This document shows, piece by piece, positions 52,279-60,687 of a stretch of 64,000 nt of DNA. Each line of letters begins with the position of its first letter. Positions within the stretch are counted from its first letter, which is position 1. Position numbers and translations under genes: made by a program. The notes beneath the pieces were generated by a model. The model was not told where the DNA came from, did no database searches, and was given only the letters and a program-made list of their open reading frames with translations. Source of the DNA: JAAYUD01 sp963676865 (GTDB taxonomy: Bacteria; Bacteroidota; Bacteroidia; Bacteroidales; Bacteroidaceae); contig CAXXSS010000001.1 in assembly GCA_963676865.2 (NCBI GenBank), positions 248,001-312,000 on the forward strand. Reading direction: 5' to 3'.

Positions 52279-55200
52279 TTAAACTTTGGGATGTTCAAAA
52301 ACAAAACGAGCTCCATGAGTATAAGTCGTATCTACCCAAACTTTACCATTTAACAAATCGGAAATCAGCTTGACAATATACAAGCTTAGACCCGCATCCT
52401 CCTTGGTGACATCCCATTTTTTACGATCAAATATAGTACTTGCAACACTCAATGGCAATCCGTCACCTGTATCAGTCACGCTAAAAACTACTTTATCCAA
52501 ATATACTTCGAAGGCAAACTTTATACTTCCCTTGTGAGTATGTTGGCATGCATTTATCAAATAAGCACGAAGTACAAAATATAGACGCTGCATATCTGTA
52601 TGCAACATGTACCCCACAGCTTCCGATCCAGACATATCTCTAGATTCAAACAACAATTCGACGCCTTCTGAAACGTTATCGGACACTTCCTTGAGCACAA
52701 ATTGGCACAAAGCATATACATTAACATTTTCTAACTGCAACTTATATGTTCCACTTTCTATTTTAGAAATATCAAGTACGGTATTGACTACTTCGGCCAA
52801 ATAGTGACCGCTTTCATTGAGCTGCTGCATCATTATTTTTCGTTGTTGCGGTGCTATTTCACAAGAAGAGTTCATATTCAACTGTTCATTCAGACTGACG
52901 ATCGTTTCAAGCGGTTGCCGTATCTTGTTACTAATATTCTGAAAAAAACGATCTTTAATATGTTCTTCAAACTGGGCATTCAATGTATCTTCGCGTAAAC
53001 GTTCTTCGCGTTGACGCAATCGGCTAATAATATATGCTCCCATCGCCATCAAAGAAAATAGAAGTAGAGAGAACGTTACCATCTGCCAGTGGAGGCGTAC
53101 ATTCTTTAATTTCTTTTGACGTTCAATATGCTGATTTAATTTTTTATGCTTTAGTAGATTCTGCTGCTGTTGCTCAAAAAGTATTTTTCGCATGGCAAGT
53201 TTGACTTTATTCTGTTGCATTTCTTTCTCGGCTTGATGCAGCAACAAAGCAGTTTTCTCGCGTTCTAAAGCTATGAATCGCCGTCCATTATAAGTATCTT
53301 TCATAGCCAGGCGTATATTGTTCACCACTATTGTGTTGCGTTCCTTCATTACTCGCGCATAGTCCAAATTACTTGTATACGATCCTAACAGATGGCAAGG
53401 ATTGGAAGTCATCCATTCGTTGCCAGACGCAGCCGCTTTCTTATATAATTTTTTTGCGTCCGAATAAGCTCCGATCTGCATACAATAACGAGCAAGATCA
53501 ACAGGATCACCATATTTTCCCGATCTCAATAGTTCTTCGCCGGCCTTCAATTTATTTTTCTCGATATACGTATAATACAAATAAAGAGCACTATAATAAT
53601 GTATATCTTTTATCCACTTGGGATACTCTTTCTTAATTTCACGCAATTTAGCAATCATTTTATTTGCATTTACGGCATCGCCCTTGATGCAATAACTTTT
53701 TGCCAGAAAGACATAAGGAATAACATTACTAACATCGGTACGCGATCTAAGAAGCGCCTTCTTCATGTAGCAAATGCTTTTATCATACTGTTTCAGATTA
53801 AAATAGCATTGCCCTATCATAATATCAATACTATGAGGATCTTTATCATCATAATAGAAAGTCTGCATAAAATAAGACAAGGCAGTAGTATATTGCTGCT
53901 GCGCATAATAAAAGCAACCGGCACTGTAAAGATAAGCCGATATGCCATCAGATTCGCCTAGCTGAATGGACAGATTCTGAAAAGCGATCAATTGACTTAA
54001 GGCCTCATCAAAACGATTATGAATCATATAATAGTTGACAACATAACTCCATGCAGAGAAAAGGGGATAGTAAAGTCGCATGCGCAAACAGAAACTCCGG
54101 CATCGATTAAAGTTCGACAACATCATATTCTCATTGTCTGTATAACGACAAGACCTCACTTTGTTTTCAAGTGCATATCCTTGAGCCTTTATATCATGAG
54201 CTTTTTGAGCCATTGTATAGAGCGTATCTGCCATAAGATCACCAACAGGATCGGTCAGTTTTTCCTCCATCTTCAAATAATATTGATAAAGATGATCTTG
54301 AATGTGTAGCGGATTCTTTTGTGCTTTAACAGGCAATATAGAAAAACAAACAATGGCAAGTATGGACAAAAAGACTTTAAGCGGATGGTCTAAAACAAAT
54401 CGTGCTCCTCCGGTATATGTCTTGTCTACATAGACTTTTGAATGCATCAACTTGGCTATAAGACGACAGATATGCAAGCCCAGCCCCGTTCCACGCTTAG
54501 AGTTGTCGAGCATCTGAAAACGTTCAAAGACCTTTTCGGCATCTTCGGATTTTATTCCACATCCGGTATCGGTTACAGAGAAACGTACCAAATCAGTCAA
54601 TATCTCATATGACAACGTAACGCTACCCTTTTGCGTATACTTGCAGGCATTCGTCAAGTAGTTTGTAAGCACTTGCTGCAAACGTTGTGCATCGGTATGC
54701 AACAGATATGGGCTGTCGGAAAAAGGATGAAATATAAGCTCCACTCCATCTGCCTGCCTGCCCCGAATGCTCTCCAAAGAGATACGGCACAACTGATGTA
54801 TATCCACATCCGTAAGAACTAGTTTATACGAATTATTTTCAAAATCGGATATATCAATCACATCATTAAATACCGTTTGCAATAAACGGCAATTGGTCGA
54901 TATGATACGAACAAACTCGGCCTTCTGGCAGGGAAGCAATTCTTCGGCCATATCTCCATTAAGCACCTCATTAAAACCGACAATCGCATTGAGCGGATTA
55001 CGAATTTCATGACTCATATTCTGGAAGAACAAAGTCTTCCTTCTTCTAGCACTCTCGGCCTTTTCTTTTTCGAGCAGAAGATGTTTCTTTATCCTATATT
55101 TGTCTATAATATAACCCAGAATGAACAACATACAAATCTGTGAAATAGAAAAAGCAACTAAAATTTTCCAGAATGCCTGAGATTGTTGCAGTTGTTGCGT

Positions 55201-56514
55201 TTTCTTTTGCTGATCTGCCAATAGAGATTGATCGATTATCTTCCTTTTCTGCTGGTGCAATGCCATATCCTGCATCATCAATTGATTTTGCAAAATGGCA
55301 TGTTTTCTCTTCCTGTCAAGCAAATGCAAACGTTCATGCTCTGCATTCAAAGCCATCAGTCGCTCGCTACTTTTTAATTCATTCAATTTAATTTTAGCAT
55401 TGCTCTGCAACAATAGCCTTTTCTCGCGAGCCACTTTCTGATATTCAAGTTGAGGGACGAATGATAAAGACAAAAGATGATCCTCGCGGTAATGTTCTTG
55501 ATAAATAAGAGCATTATACTTATCATAATATAAAGCTACTTGTCTATCATTACCTTTTAATTCGGAATATTGAGCTTTCTTAAAATAGAACGTCAATGAA
55601 TCGGGCTTAAAAGGGGCTTCTTTTGTATGGAGAAAAGATTGGGCTGCAATTTCATCCCTCCGATAATACATACAATAATAGTACATGCATTCATTGAATA
55701 AAGACTTCTGGTCTTCTGAAATTGAATATAAAGCACACAACCATTTGAGCATGAAATAAGCCTGATCGATCTTTTCTTTATTTTGTTTTTCTTCACAACA
55801 ATACAACGATAACAAAAGCATACGCCCAGGCATTGTTTGCTGTAAGTCGGAAGCAGAAGAAATACTATTTTGCAAAGCTTCTTCCGCATCTTTCCAACGA
55901 TGCAGACGAAAACAGCAGCTACCTACAGAACGGTAATAAAGAGATAAATCTGTATATAGGGAAGTTGTCGCACAGAATAGAGCCCTACGATATAGAGGAA
56001 GCGCCAAGCGATAGACATCATGCATATAATAAATATCCCCTCGCATCCTATAGCTTTCGGCCAGACCATAAGTACAATTCAGATTTCTGGCTTCTAATTG
56101 GAATTTATTAAATTCAGAAGCCGCATGAGCATCTTTTTTGGAATGAATATCTTCTGTAATAAGTACACCCCATGCCTTAAAATAAAACTCTTTGAACGGG
56201 GAATTGAGAAGAAAAGAAGCAATGCGATCGAATTCCAGCCTTGCCTTGAGATAGTCATTCTGATAATGATAATAATTCACCCGCAGACTGAATGCAATAC
56301 ATTGAGCTTTTAAATCATTTACTTTTTTAGCTTTTACAAACAAAGTATCCAACATAGAGATGCCCAATACAGGCACCCTAAGATTATTTTGCGTCAATAC
56401 GAGATAATCATAAAGAGCATCATTAATCTTATAGACATTATTCTGAGCAAAAGCCTTAGTCTGACTCAAGAATAATATCATTACAAATAGATGTAATAAC
56501 TTACTTCTTTTCAT
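52279..56514 (-). CDS. Tandem-fused TPR sensor histidine kinase; second kinase unit lacks the phospho-His
   Basis: 1411 residues from ATG 56514, which begins a clean signal peptide (LLHLFVMILFLSQTKAFAQ); an ATG at 56559 is less suitable. Two homologous kinases are fused. Unit 1: periplasmic TPR-like sensor (about 25-440), membrane helix (449-469), HisKA with NMSHEIRNPL (His502), N-box LTNACKYT, G1 DTGCGI, G2 RGTGLGL. At about 713-731 a second signal-like hydrophobic segment (VFLSILAIVCFSILPVKAQ) follows the GARFVLDHP end of unit 1. Unit 2: another TPR-like sensor (about 735-1130), membrane helix (1144-1163), HisKA with NISNKIRQPL, where the His position is Asn1196 and Glu is Lys, N-box INACQHT, G1 DTGDGL, degenerate G2 AGLSLYI, end GARFVFEHP. 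No receiver domain and no adjacent response regulator. The topology keeps both sensors outside and both kinase modules inside. Confidence 0.85.
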   Translation of the reverse strand: MKRSKLLHLFVMILFLSQTKAFAQNNVYKINDALYDYLVLTQNNLRVPVLGISMLDTLFVKAKKVNDLKAQCIAFSLRVNYYHYQNDYLKARLEFDRIASFLLNSPFKEFYFKAWGVLITEDIHSKKDAHAASEFNKFQLEARNLNCTYGLAESYRMRGDIYYMHDVYRLALPLYRRALFCATTSLYTDLSLYYRSVGSCCFRLHRWKDAEEALQNSISSASDLQQTMPGRMLLLSLYCCEEKQNKEKIDQAYFMLKWLCALYSISEDQKSLFNECMYYYCMYYRRDEIAAQSFLHTKEAPFKPDSLTFYFKKAQYSELKGNDRQVALYYDKYNALIYQEHYREDHLLSLSFVPQLEYQKVAREKRLLLQSNAKIKLNELKSSERLMALNAEHERLHLLDRKRKHAILQNQLMMQDMALHQQKRKIIDQSLLADQQKKTQQLQQSQAFWKILVAFSISQICMLFILGYIIDKYRIKKHLLLEKEKAESARRRKTLFFQNMSHEIRNPLNAIVGFNEVLNGDMAEELLPCQKAEFVRIISTNCRLLQTVFNDVIDISDFENNSYKLVLTDVDIHQLCRISLESIRGRQADGVELIFHPFSDSPYLLHTDAQRLQQVLTNYLTNACKYTQKGSVTLSYEILTDLVRFSVTDTGCGIKSEDAEKVFERFQMLDNSKRGTGLGLHICRLIAKLMHSKVYVDKTYTGGARFVLDHPLKVFLSILAIVCFSILPVKAQKNPLHIQDHLYQYYLKMEEKLTDPVGDLMADTLYTMAQKAHDIKAQGYALENKVRSCRYTDNENMMLSNFNRCRSFCLRMRLYYPLFSAWSYVVNYYMIHNRFDEALSQLIAFQNLSIQLGESDGISAYLYSAGCFYYAQQQYTTALSYFMQTFYYDDKDPHSIDIMIGQCYFNLKQYDKSICYMKKALLRSRTDVSNVIPYVFLAKSYCIKGDAVNANKMIAKLREIKKEYPKWIKDIHYYSALYLYYTYIEKNKLKAGEELLRSGKYGDPVDLARYCMQIGAYSDAKKLYKKAAASGNEWMTSNPCHLLGSYTSNLDYARVMKERNTIVVNNIRLAMKDTYNGRRFIALEREKTALLLHQAEKEMQQNKVKLAMRKILFEQQQQNLLKHKKLNQHIERQKKLKNVRLHWQMVTFSLLLFSLMAMGAYIISRLRQREERLREDTLNAQFEEHIKDRFFQNISNKIRQPLETIVSLNEQLNMNSSCEIAPQQRKIMMQQLNESGHYLAEVVNTVLDISKIESGTYKLQLENVNVYALCQFVLKEVSDNVSEGVELLFESRDMSGSEAVGYMLHTDMQRLYFVLRAYLINACQHTHKGSIKFAFEVYLDKVVFSVTDTGDGLPLSVASTIFDRKKWDVTKEDAGLSLYIVKLISDLLNGKVWVDTTYTHGARFVFEHPKV

Positions 56515-56521
56515 CAAACTA

Positions 56522-56529
56522 CAAATATA
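56522..56529 (-). promoter_or_regulatory. Possible -7 box of the tandem kinase gene
   Basis: CAAATATA on the plus strand is TATATTTG on the minus strand, only 7 bases before ATG 56514, which would leave almost no 5-prime leader. CAAA at 56553-56556 is 23 bp away, off consensus. Confidence 0.35.
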
Positions 56530-56590
56530 AATAAATATATTTAAAAGGTCCTCAAACAATCAAAAAAACAACGTATACCGACAATATTGG

Positions 56591-57529
56591 TCAAGCTATA
56601 TAGTGATAATAACGTTCAATAAATCGAGAGAAACAACCAATACGCATTAATAACTTTTCGAAAATAAAAATACCGATTAAAGCACAAGCAATACCGAGCA
56701 ATACATCGATAATATAATGATGAGCCGTATAAACAGCCGTGCACCATATACCTACCATAATAATGCTAAACAACGCAATAACAAAAGGACGACAACGATT
56801 GCGCACAGCATACCATAAGGTAACGAGCATATAAGAAGCATGGAGGGACGGAACGGCAGCAAAGACATTGGCGTTACGGCCGTATATACCATTAAATATA
56901 TGAAGCCCGGTCATTGCATCGAAGCGTGCCAATCCAGCCGTATTACCGGGAGTATGAAGTATTGGATTGAAACCATATAATATAGTATACCATGGTGGAG
57001 CTGCGGGATGAATATAATATCCAACAAAACCGATAAGATTCACAAACAAAAAGACCAACGAAAAGTGCAGATATACTTTACGAGAGCCAGAGAAAAAGAG
57101 ATAAAGTCCAAACGCAATAGGTACCGGTACCCAACACAAATAGAAGACGCCCGAAAGGAAATCCATAAAAGCAATATGATGCTGATAAAAATAAGCTCCA
57201 GGGATAACCAGTTTGCCACCGTCGTGAATACCAAATAGAGAAAGTTCCAAATCATGCAAACCTTTTACATCAATTGGATTAACAGTATAATTCGGGCAAA
57301 TTCGCATCCAATCATAAGATACGCCGAAAACAACGAAAGGCAATAATGCAACTGCCATTTTTCTTGTGTATTCGCTCCCAAAATAAAGGATGAGAAACAG
57401 AGCAGCCATTAAAAGATGCTCGGCTCTTAACCCTAAAAAAAAGGCAGTAGCCAATAGATAGACAAAAGTTATAACTAATGTCAATACCCATTCGTAAGTC
57501 GAAGGAAATTTCCCCTTATTCAAGATCAT
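56591..57529 (-). CDS. PAP2-family membrane enzyme, probable inositol phosphorylceramide synthase
   Basis: 312 residues with about six membrane helices. PAP2/AUR1-like catalytic motifs: YYIHPAAPPWYT, AAVPSLHASYM (conserved His) and AHHYIIDVLLG (His and Asp). Expected reaction is transfer of phosphoinositol onto a ceramide, as shown for the matching B. thetaiotaomicron cluster (BT_1522-BT_1526). A plain lipid phosphatase is possible on sequence alone; the neighbours favour the synthase. Overlaps the CDP-alcohol transferase gene by 4 bases. Confidence 0.8.
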   Translation of the reverse strand: MILNKGKFPSTYEWVLTLVITFVYLLATAFFLGLRAEHLLMAALFLILYFGSEYTRKMAVALLPFVVFGVSYDWMRICPNYTVNPIDVKGLHDLELSLFGIHDGGKLVIPGAYFYQHHIAFMDFLSGVFYLCWVPVPIAFGLYLFFSGSRKVYLHFSLVFLFVNLIGFVGYYIHPAAPPWYTILYGFNPILHTPGNTAGLARFDAMTGLHIFNGIYGRNANVFAAVPSLHASYMLVTLWYAVRNRCRPFVIALFSIIMVGIWCTAVYTAHHYIIDVLLGIACALIGIFIFEKLLMRIGCFSRFIERYYHYIA

Positions 57530-58179
57530 TCTCTCTTACCCTTTTGTGAAATCTGTTTACGAGAATATTCCAGACGATAAAAAGCCGTAATATTAGATAA
57601 TAGCGCAATCAAAGCCAGTGCAGCTACAAGTATCCATATACAACCAATGATGCCCGAAAGCAAAGACCCGAGGCTTGTAAGCACTACCCGTTCGGGGCGC
57701 TGCATCAATCCAACGTCACACTTCAAGCCAAGTCCTTCGGCACGTGCACGTATATAACTTACCATTACAGAACCTATCATAGCCAAGAAAGTAATAAGAG
57801 CCACCACGGGTTGATCGCACATAAAAAAATAAAAACAAATACCGAATAATGTTATCAATTCGCTATAACGATCAAGTACAGAATCAAACATCGCCCCATA
57901 GACAGAAGCCATATTTCCTACACGTGCTACTTGCCCATCTATCATATCGAACAGACTGCCAAAAAACAAAACGATACCGCTCCATGTCAGAATAGCATAG
58001 TCAAAAGAAAAAGGCGAAGCATTGAAGCCACCATATACAAAAATGCCAGCAGCTATAACATTAACCAGACAACCGGTAGCCGTTACCATATTAGGAGTAA
58101 CACCCATTCGAACAAGTCCTTTGACCAATGGAGATATTATCTTATAAACAACCTGTTGTATCCAATCTCTCAGTTTCAT
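57526..58179 (-). CDS. CDP-alcohol phosphatidyltransferase, probable phosphatidylinositol-phosphate synthase
   Basis: 217 residues with several membrane helices. The full CDP-alcohol signature is present at FDMIDGQVARVGNMASVYG and FDSVLDRYSE: D..DG..AR........G...D...D. Expected reaction is joining CDP-diacylglycerol with inositol-3-phosphate to give phosphatidylinositol phosphate. The substrate is inferred from the adjacent inositol phosphate synthase. 27 bases after the GtrA-like gene. Confidence 0.85.
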   Translation of the reverse strand: MKLRDWIQQVVYKIISPLVKGLVRMGVTPNMVTATGCLVNVIAAGIFVYGGFNASPFSFDYAILTWSGIVLFFGSLFDMIDGQVARVGNMASVYGAMFDSVLDRYSELITLFGICFYFFMCDQPVVALITFLAMIGSVMVSYIRARAEGLGLKCDVGLMQRPERVVLTSLGSLLSGIIGCIWILVAALALIALLSNITAFYRLEYSRKQISQKGKRE

Positions 58180-58206
58180 CTTTGTTAGTAATTAAAATGA
58201 TATTGA

Positions 58207-58704
58207 TTATTTTTTCAAAAAGTATTTTTTTATATTTCGGTCACGATAAACATAAATACGCTGCAACTGATAATTCCAGAAAAAACCTACCAGAAGGGAA
58301 ACAATAACCTTGGGGACAATAAAAAAGTCGGAAAAATAGAGGCTTAACGTGTTTTTCACCCAAGGAATGGAACGAAGCGACTCAGTACAAGCATAAGTAC
58401 CATATGTATTCAGCAAAATACTCCCGATCCATACAGAAGTATATTTCAATGCAACATACTTCACCTTACAATGATTGGCACGAAAAGTCCACTTATAATT
58501 AATAATGCAATTAAAAATACCTCCACAAACAGAGCCTAAAAAAGAAGCATAAACATAATATATGGCAAAACACTGAACAACAAGAACCGTTACTACCAAA
58601 TCGATCACACTCGCCATTTGGGAAGAACATTGAGCTCGAATAAACACAAAAATCCCCCCTTTCTGGTTGAATGTTGAAATCAAATTCTTTATCCAATGAA
58701 CCAT
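58207..58704 (-). CDS. GtrA-like membrane protein
   Basis: 165 residues, four membrane helices, GtrA-like pattern (QMASVIDLVVTVLVVQC, GSVCGGIFNCIINYKWTFR and FFWNYQLQRIYVYR). GtrA proteins are thought to help move polyprenyl- or lipid-linked sugars across the membrane. Here it lies inside the inositol-lipid operon, overlapping the PgpA-like gene by 16 bases, so it may flip or assist a lipid intermediate. That role is inference. Confidence 0.75.
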   Translation of the reverse strand: MVHWIKNLISTFNQKGGIFVFIRAQCSSQMASVIDLVVTVLVVQCFAIYYVYASFLGSVCGGIFNCIINYKWTFRANHCKVKYVALKYTSVWIGSILLNTYGTYACTESLRSIPWVKNTLSLYFSDFFIVPKVIVSLLVGFFWNYQLQRIYVYRDRNIKKYFLKK

Positions 58705-59168
58705 TGAGCTATTAATAAAATAAGTGCACTATAAATACCCGACAACACATCATCAGCCATAATACCTACTCCACCTTTCCAACGTTCCAGGCTACGTATA
58801 CCTAATGGTTTGAAAATATCGAAGAGCCTGAACAATATAAAAGCGGCAATAGAATAATAAAACCATATCGCCGTAGAACCTATTGTCATCAAAGGTATCA
58901 ATACCCCGATCATTTCATCAACTACGACCTTACTAGGATCCTTACCCCAAATGACTTCGACTGCCCCGGCCGCTTTAGTACCAAAATAAGCAAAAAATAA
59001 AAATATAAGCGAAGACAACGTAAAGTAGATATCATAAGGGAGAAAGGCATAGAGCATTATCCACACGATCCACATTAACAAGGCACCGACAGTACCTGGA
59101 GCAATGGGAGAATAACCACAGCCAAATCCTGTCGATAAAATCTTCTGAAAGCATGTAGGTTGTTTCAT
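58689..59168 (-). CDS. PgpA-family lipid phosphatase, probable phosphatidylinositol-phosphate phosphatase
   Basis: 159 residues with the PgpA layout: GFGCGYSPIAPGTVGAL, the acidic cluster KVVVDEMIGVLIPL and the C-terminal RSLERWKGGVGIMADDVLSG with Asp pair. Family enzymes remove the phosphate from phosphatidylglycerophosphate; in this context the likely substrate is phosphatidylinositol phosphate, giving phosphatidylinositol. Four membrane helices. Second gene after the inositol phosphate synthase. Confidence 0.83.
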   Translation of the reverse strand: MKQPTCFQKILSTGFGCGYSPIAPGTVGALLMWIVWIMLYAFLPYDIYFTLSSLIFLFFAYFGTKAAGAVEVIWGKDPSKVVVDEMIGVLIPLMTIGSTAIWFYYSIAAFILFRLFDIFKPLGIRSLERWKGGVGIMADDVLSGIYSALILLIAQWFIG

Positions 59169-59282
59169 CTATAGTTCTTTGTATATCAGTAAAAAACTTT
59201 CCCCTCATATATATATAACACATAATAAGGGGAAAGTATAAATATGAGAAATCTCTAACCCGCCCAAGGATCAAAGAATCAT

Positions 59283-60581
59283 CTAGTCAGCATAATCAAG
59301 GTGTTTTTCACCAATCATATCACGCAGTGTATTCTTTAGATTGCCCCATTGAACAAACAAATCGTTAACCGGTGTTTCATCTTCACCATGCATAGGGCTC
59401 TTAAAGAAGAAAGATAACCAATGCTGGGTACCATACATTCCTTGACGAACAGCCAAATCAGTGAATAAAACAAGATCGAGCAACAATGGAGCAGCCAAAA
59501 TAGAGTCACGACATAGAAAATCTATTTTAATCTGCATCGGATAACCCATCCAACCAAAGATATCAATATTATCCCAACCTTCTTTATTATCATTACGGGG
59601 AGGATAATAATTAATCCGGACTTTGTGATAATAATTACCATAAAGTTCAGGATATTCTTTCGGTTCGAGAACAGAATCGAGAACAGATAACTTACTTACT
59701 TCTTTGGTCTTGAATGATTCAGGATCATCAAGTACTTCTCCATCACGATTACCGAGAATATTAGTAGAGAACCAACCATTTAATCCTAACATACGAGTAT
59801 GAAGCATTGGCGAAAGAACAGTTTTCATCAATGTTTGACCTGTTTTGTAGTCTTTGCCACAGATAGGCATCTTGGTTTTTTCTGCTAGTTCCCACATGGC
59901 TGGGACATCAACACAAGTATTCGGAGCACCCATAATAAATGGAGCACCCTCGGACAATGCTGCGTATGCATAGCACATACTCGGAGAAATCTTATCCATT
60001 TTATCATCCTTCATTGCCTGCTCAAGATGAGCCAACGTATCATGCGTCTCAGGACAATAAGGAAGATATATTTCAGTACTTGCGGCCCAAATAACTACAA
60101 TTCTATCACATTTATTAGAAGTTTTAAAATTACGAATATCGGCACGCAACTGCTCTGCCATATCCCAACGTGATTTACAATTCTTGATATGAGTACCATG
60201 CAAACGTTTCACCCAATTCTGATCAAATGCTGCAGGCATAGGTTTAATGGCTTCCAATTCATCTTTCACGTTATCGATATCCGGTTGTTTTAAGACTTGA
60301 GCATGAGTAGCTGACTCATAAGCTGAATCGGGAAAGATATCCCAACTACCGAAAACCAAGTCGTTCAAGTCAGTCAAAGGAACCACATCCTTTATCAAAG
60401 GATTACGGTTTTCTTCCTTTTTACCTAAACGAATCTTAGCCATCTGAGTAATTGAGCCTATAGGCTTTGAAAGCCCCTTGCGAACAGCTAAAGTACCAGC
60501 TATAAAAGTAGTAGACACGGCACCTAAGCCTACTACCAATACTCCCAATCGACCCTGAGTGGGTTCTACTTTATTTTCCAT
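59283..60581 (-). CDS. myo-Inositol-3-phosphate synthase
   Basis: 432 residues. NAD-binding Rossmann start LGVLVVGLGAVSTTFIAGTL, IVVIWAASTEIYLP, and the conserved catalytic region ICGKDYKTGQTLMKTVLSPML with GLNGWFSTNILGNRDG. Converts glucose-6-phosphate to inositol-3-phosphate in the cytoplasm. First gene of the lipid cluster, 114 bases before the PgpA-like gene, with a -7 box upstream. The shorter length fits bacterial and archaeal forms. Confidence 0.93.
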   Translation of the reverse strand: MENKVEPTQGRLGVLVVGLGAVSTTFIAGTLAVRKGLSKPIGSITQMAKIRLGKKEENRNPLIKDVVPLTDLNDLVFGSWDIFPDSAYESATHAQVLKQPDIDNVKDELEAIKPMPAAFDQNWVKRLHGTHIKNCKSRWDMAEQLRADIRNFKTSNKCDRIVVIWAASTEIYLPYCPETHDTLAHLEQAMKDDKMDKISPSMCYAYAALSEGAPFIMGAPNTCVDVPAMWELAEKTKMPICGKDYKTGQTLMKTVLSPMLHTRMLGLNGWFSTNILGNRDGEVLDDPESFKTKEVSKLSVLDSVLEPKEYPELYGNYYHKVRINYYPPRNDNKEGWDNIDIFGWMGYPMQIKIDFLCRDSILAAPLLLDLVLFTDLAVRQGMYGTQHWLSFFFKSPMHGEDETPVNDLFVQWGNLKNTLRDMIGEKHLDYAD

Positions 60582-60617
60582 TTCTTCCTTATATATATTA
60601 GTAAAAATTATGAATTA

Positions 60618-60625
60618 CAAAGTTA
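60618..60625 (-). promoter_or_regulatory. -7 box of the inositol-lipid operon
   Basis: CAAAGTTA on the plus strand is TAACTTTG on the minus strand, 36 bases upstream of the start at 60581. No exact -33 box. Confidence 0.5.
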
Positions 60626-60687
60626 GTTAACCGTTATGTCCTAAAAAAGTTCTATTAGTCATATTAATTGGTCAAAACACTACCTTA

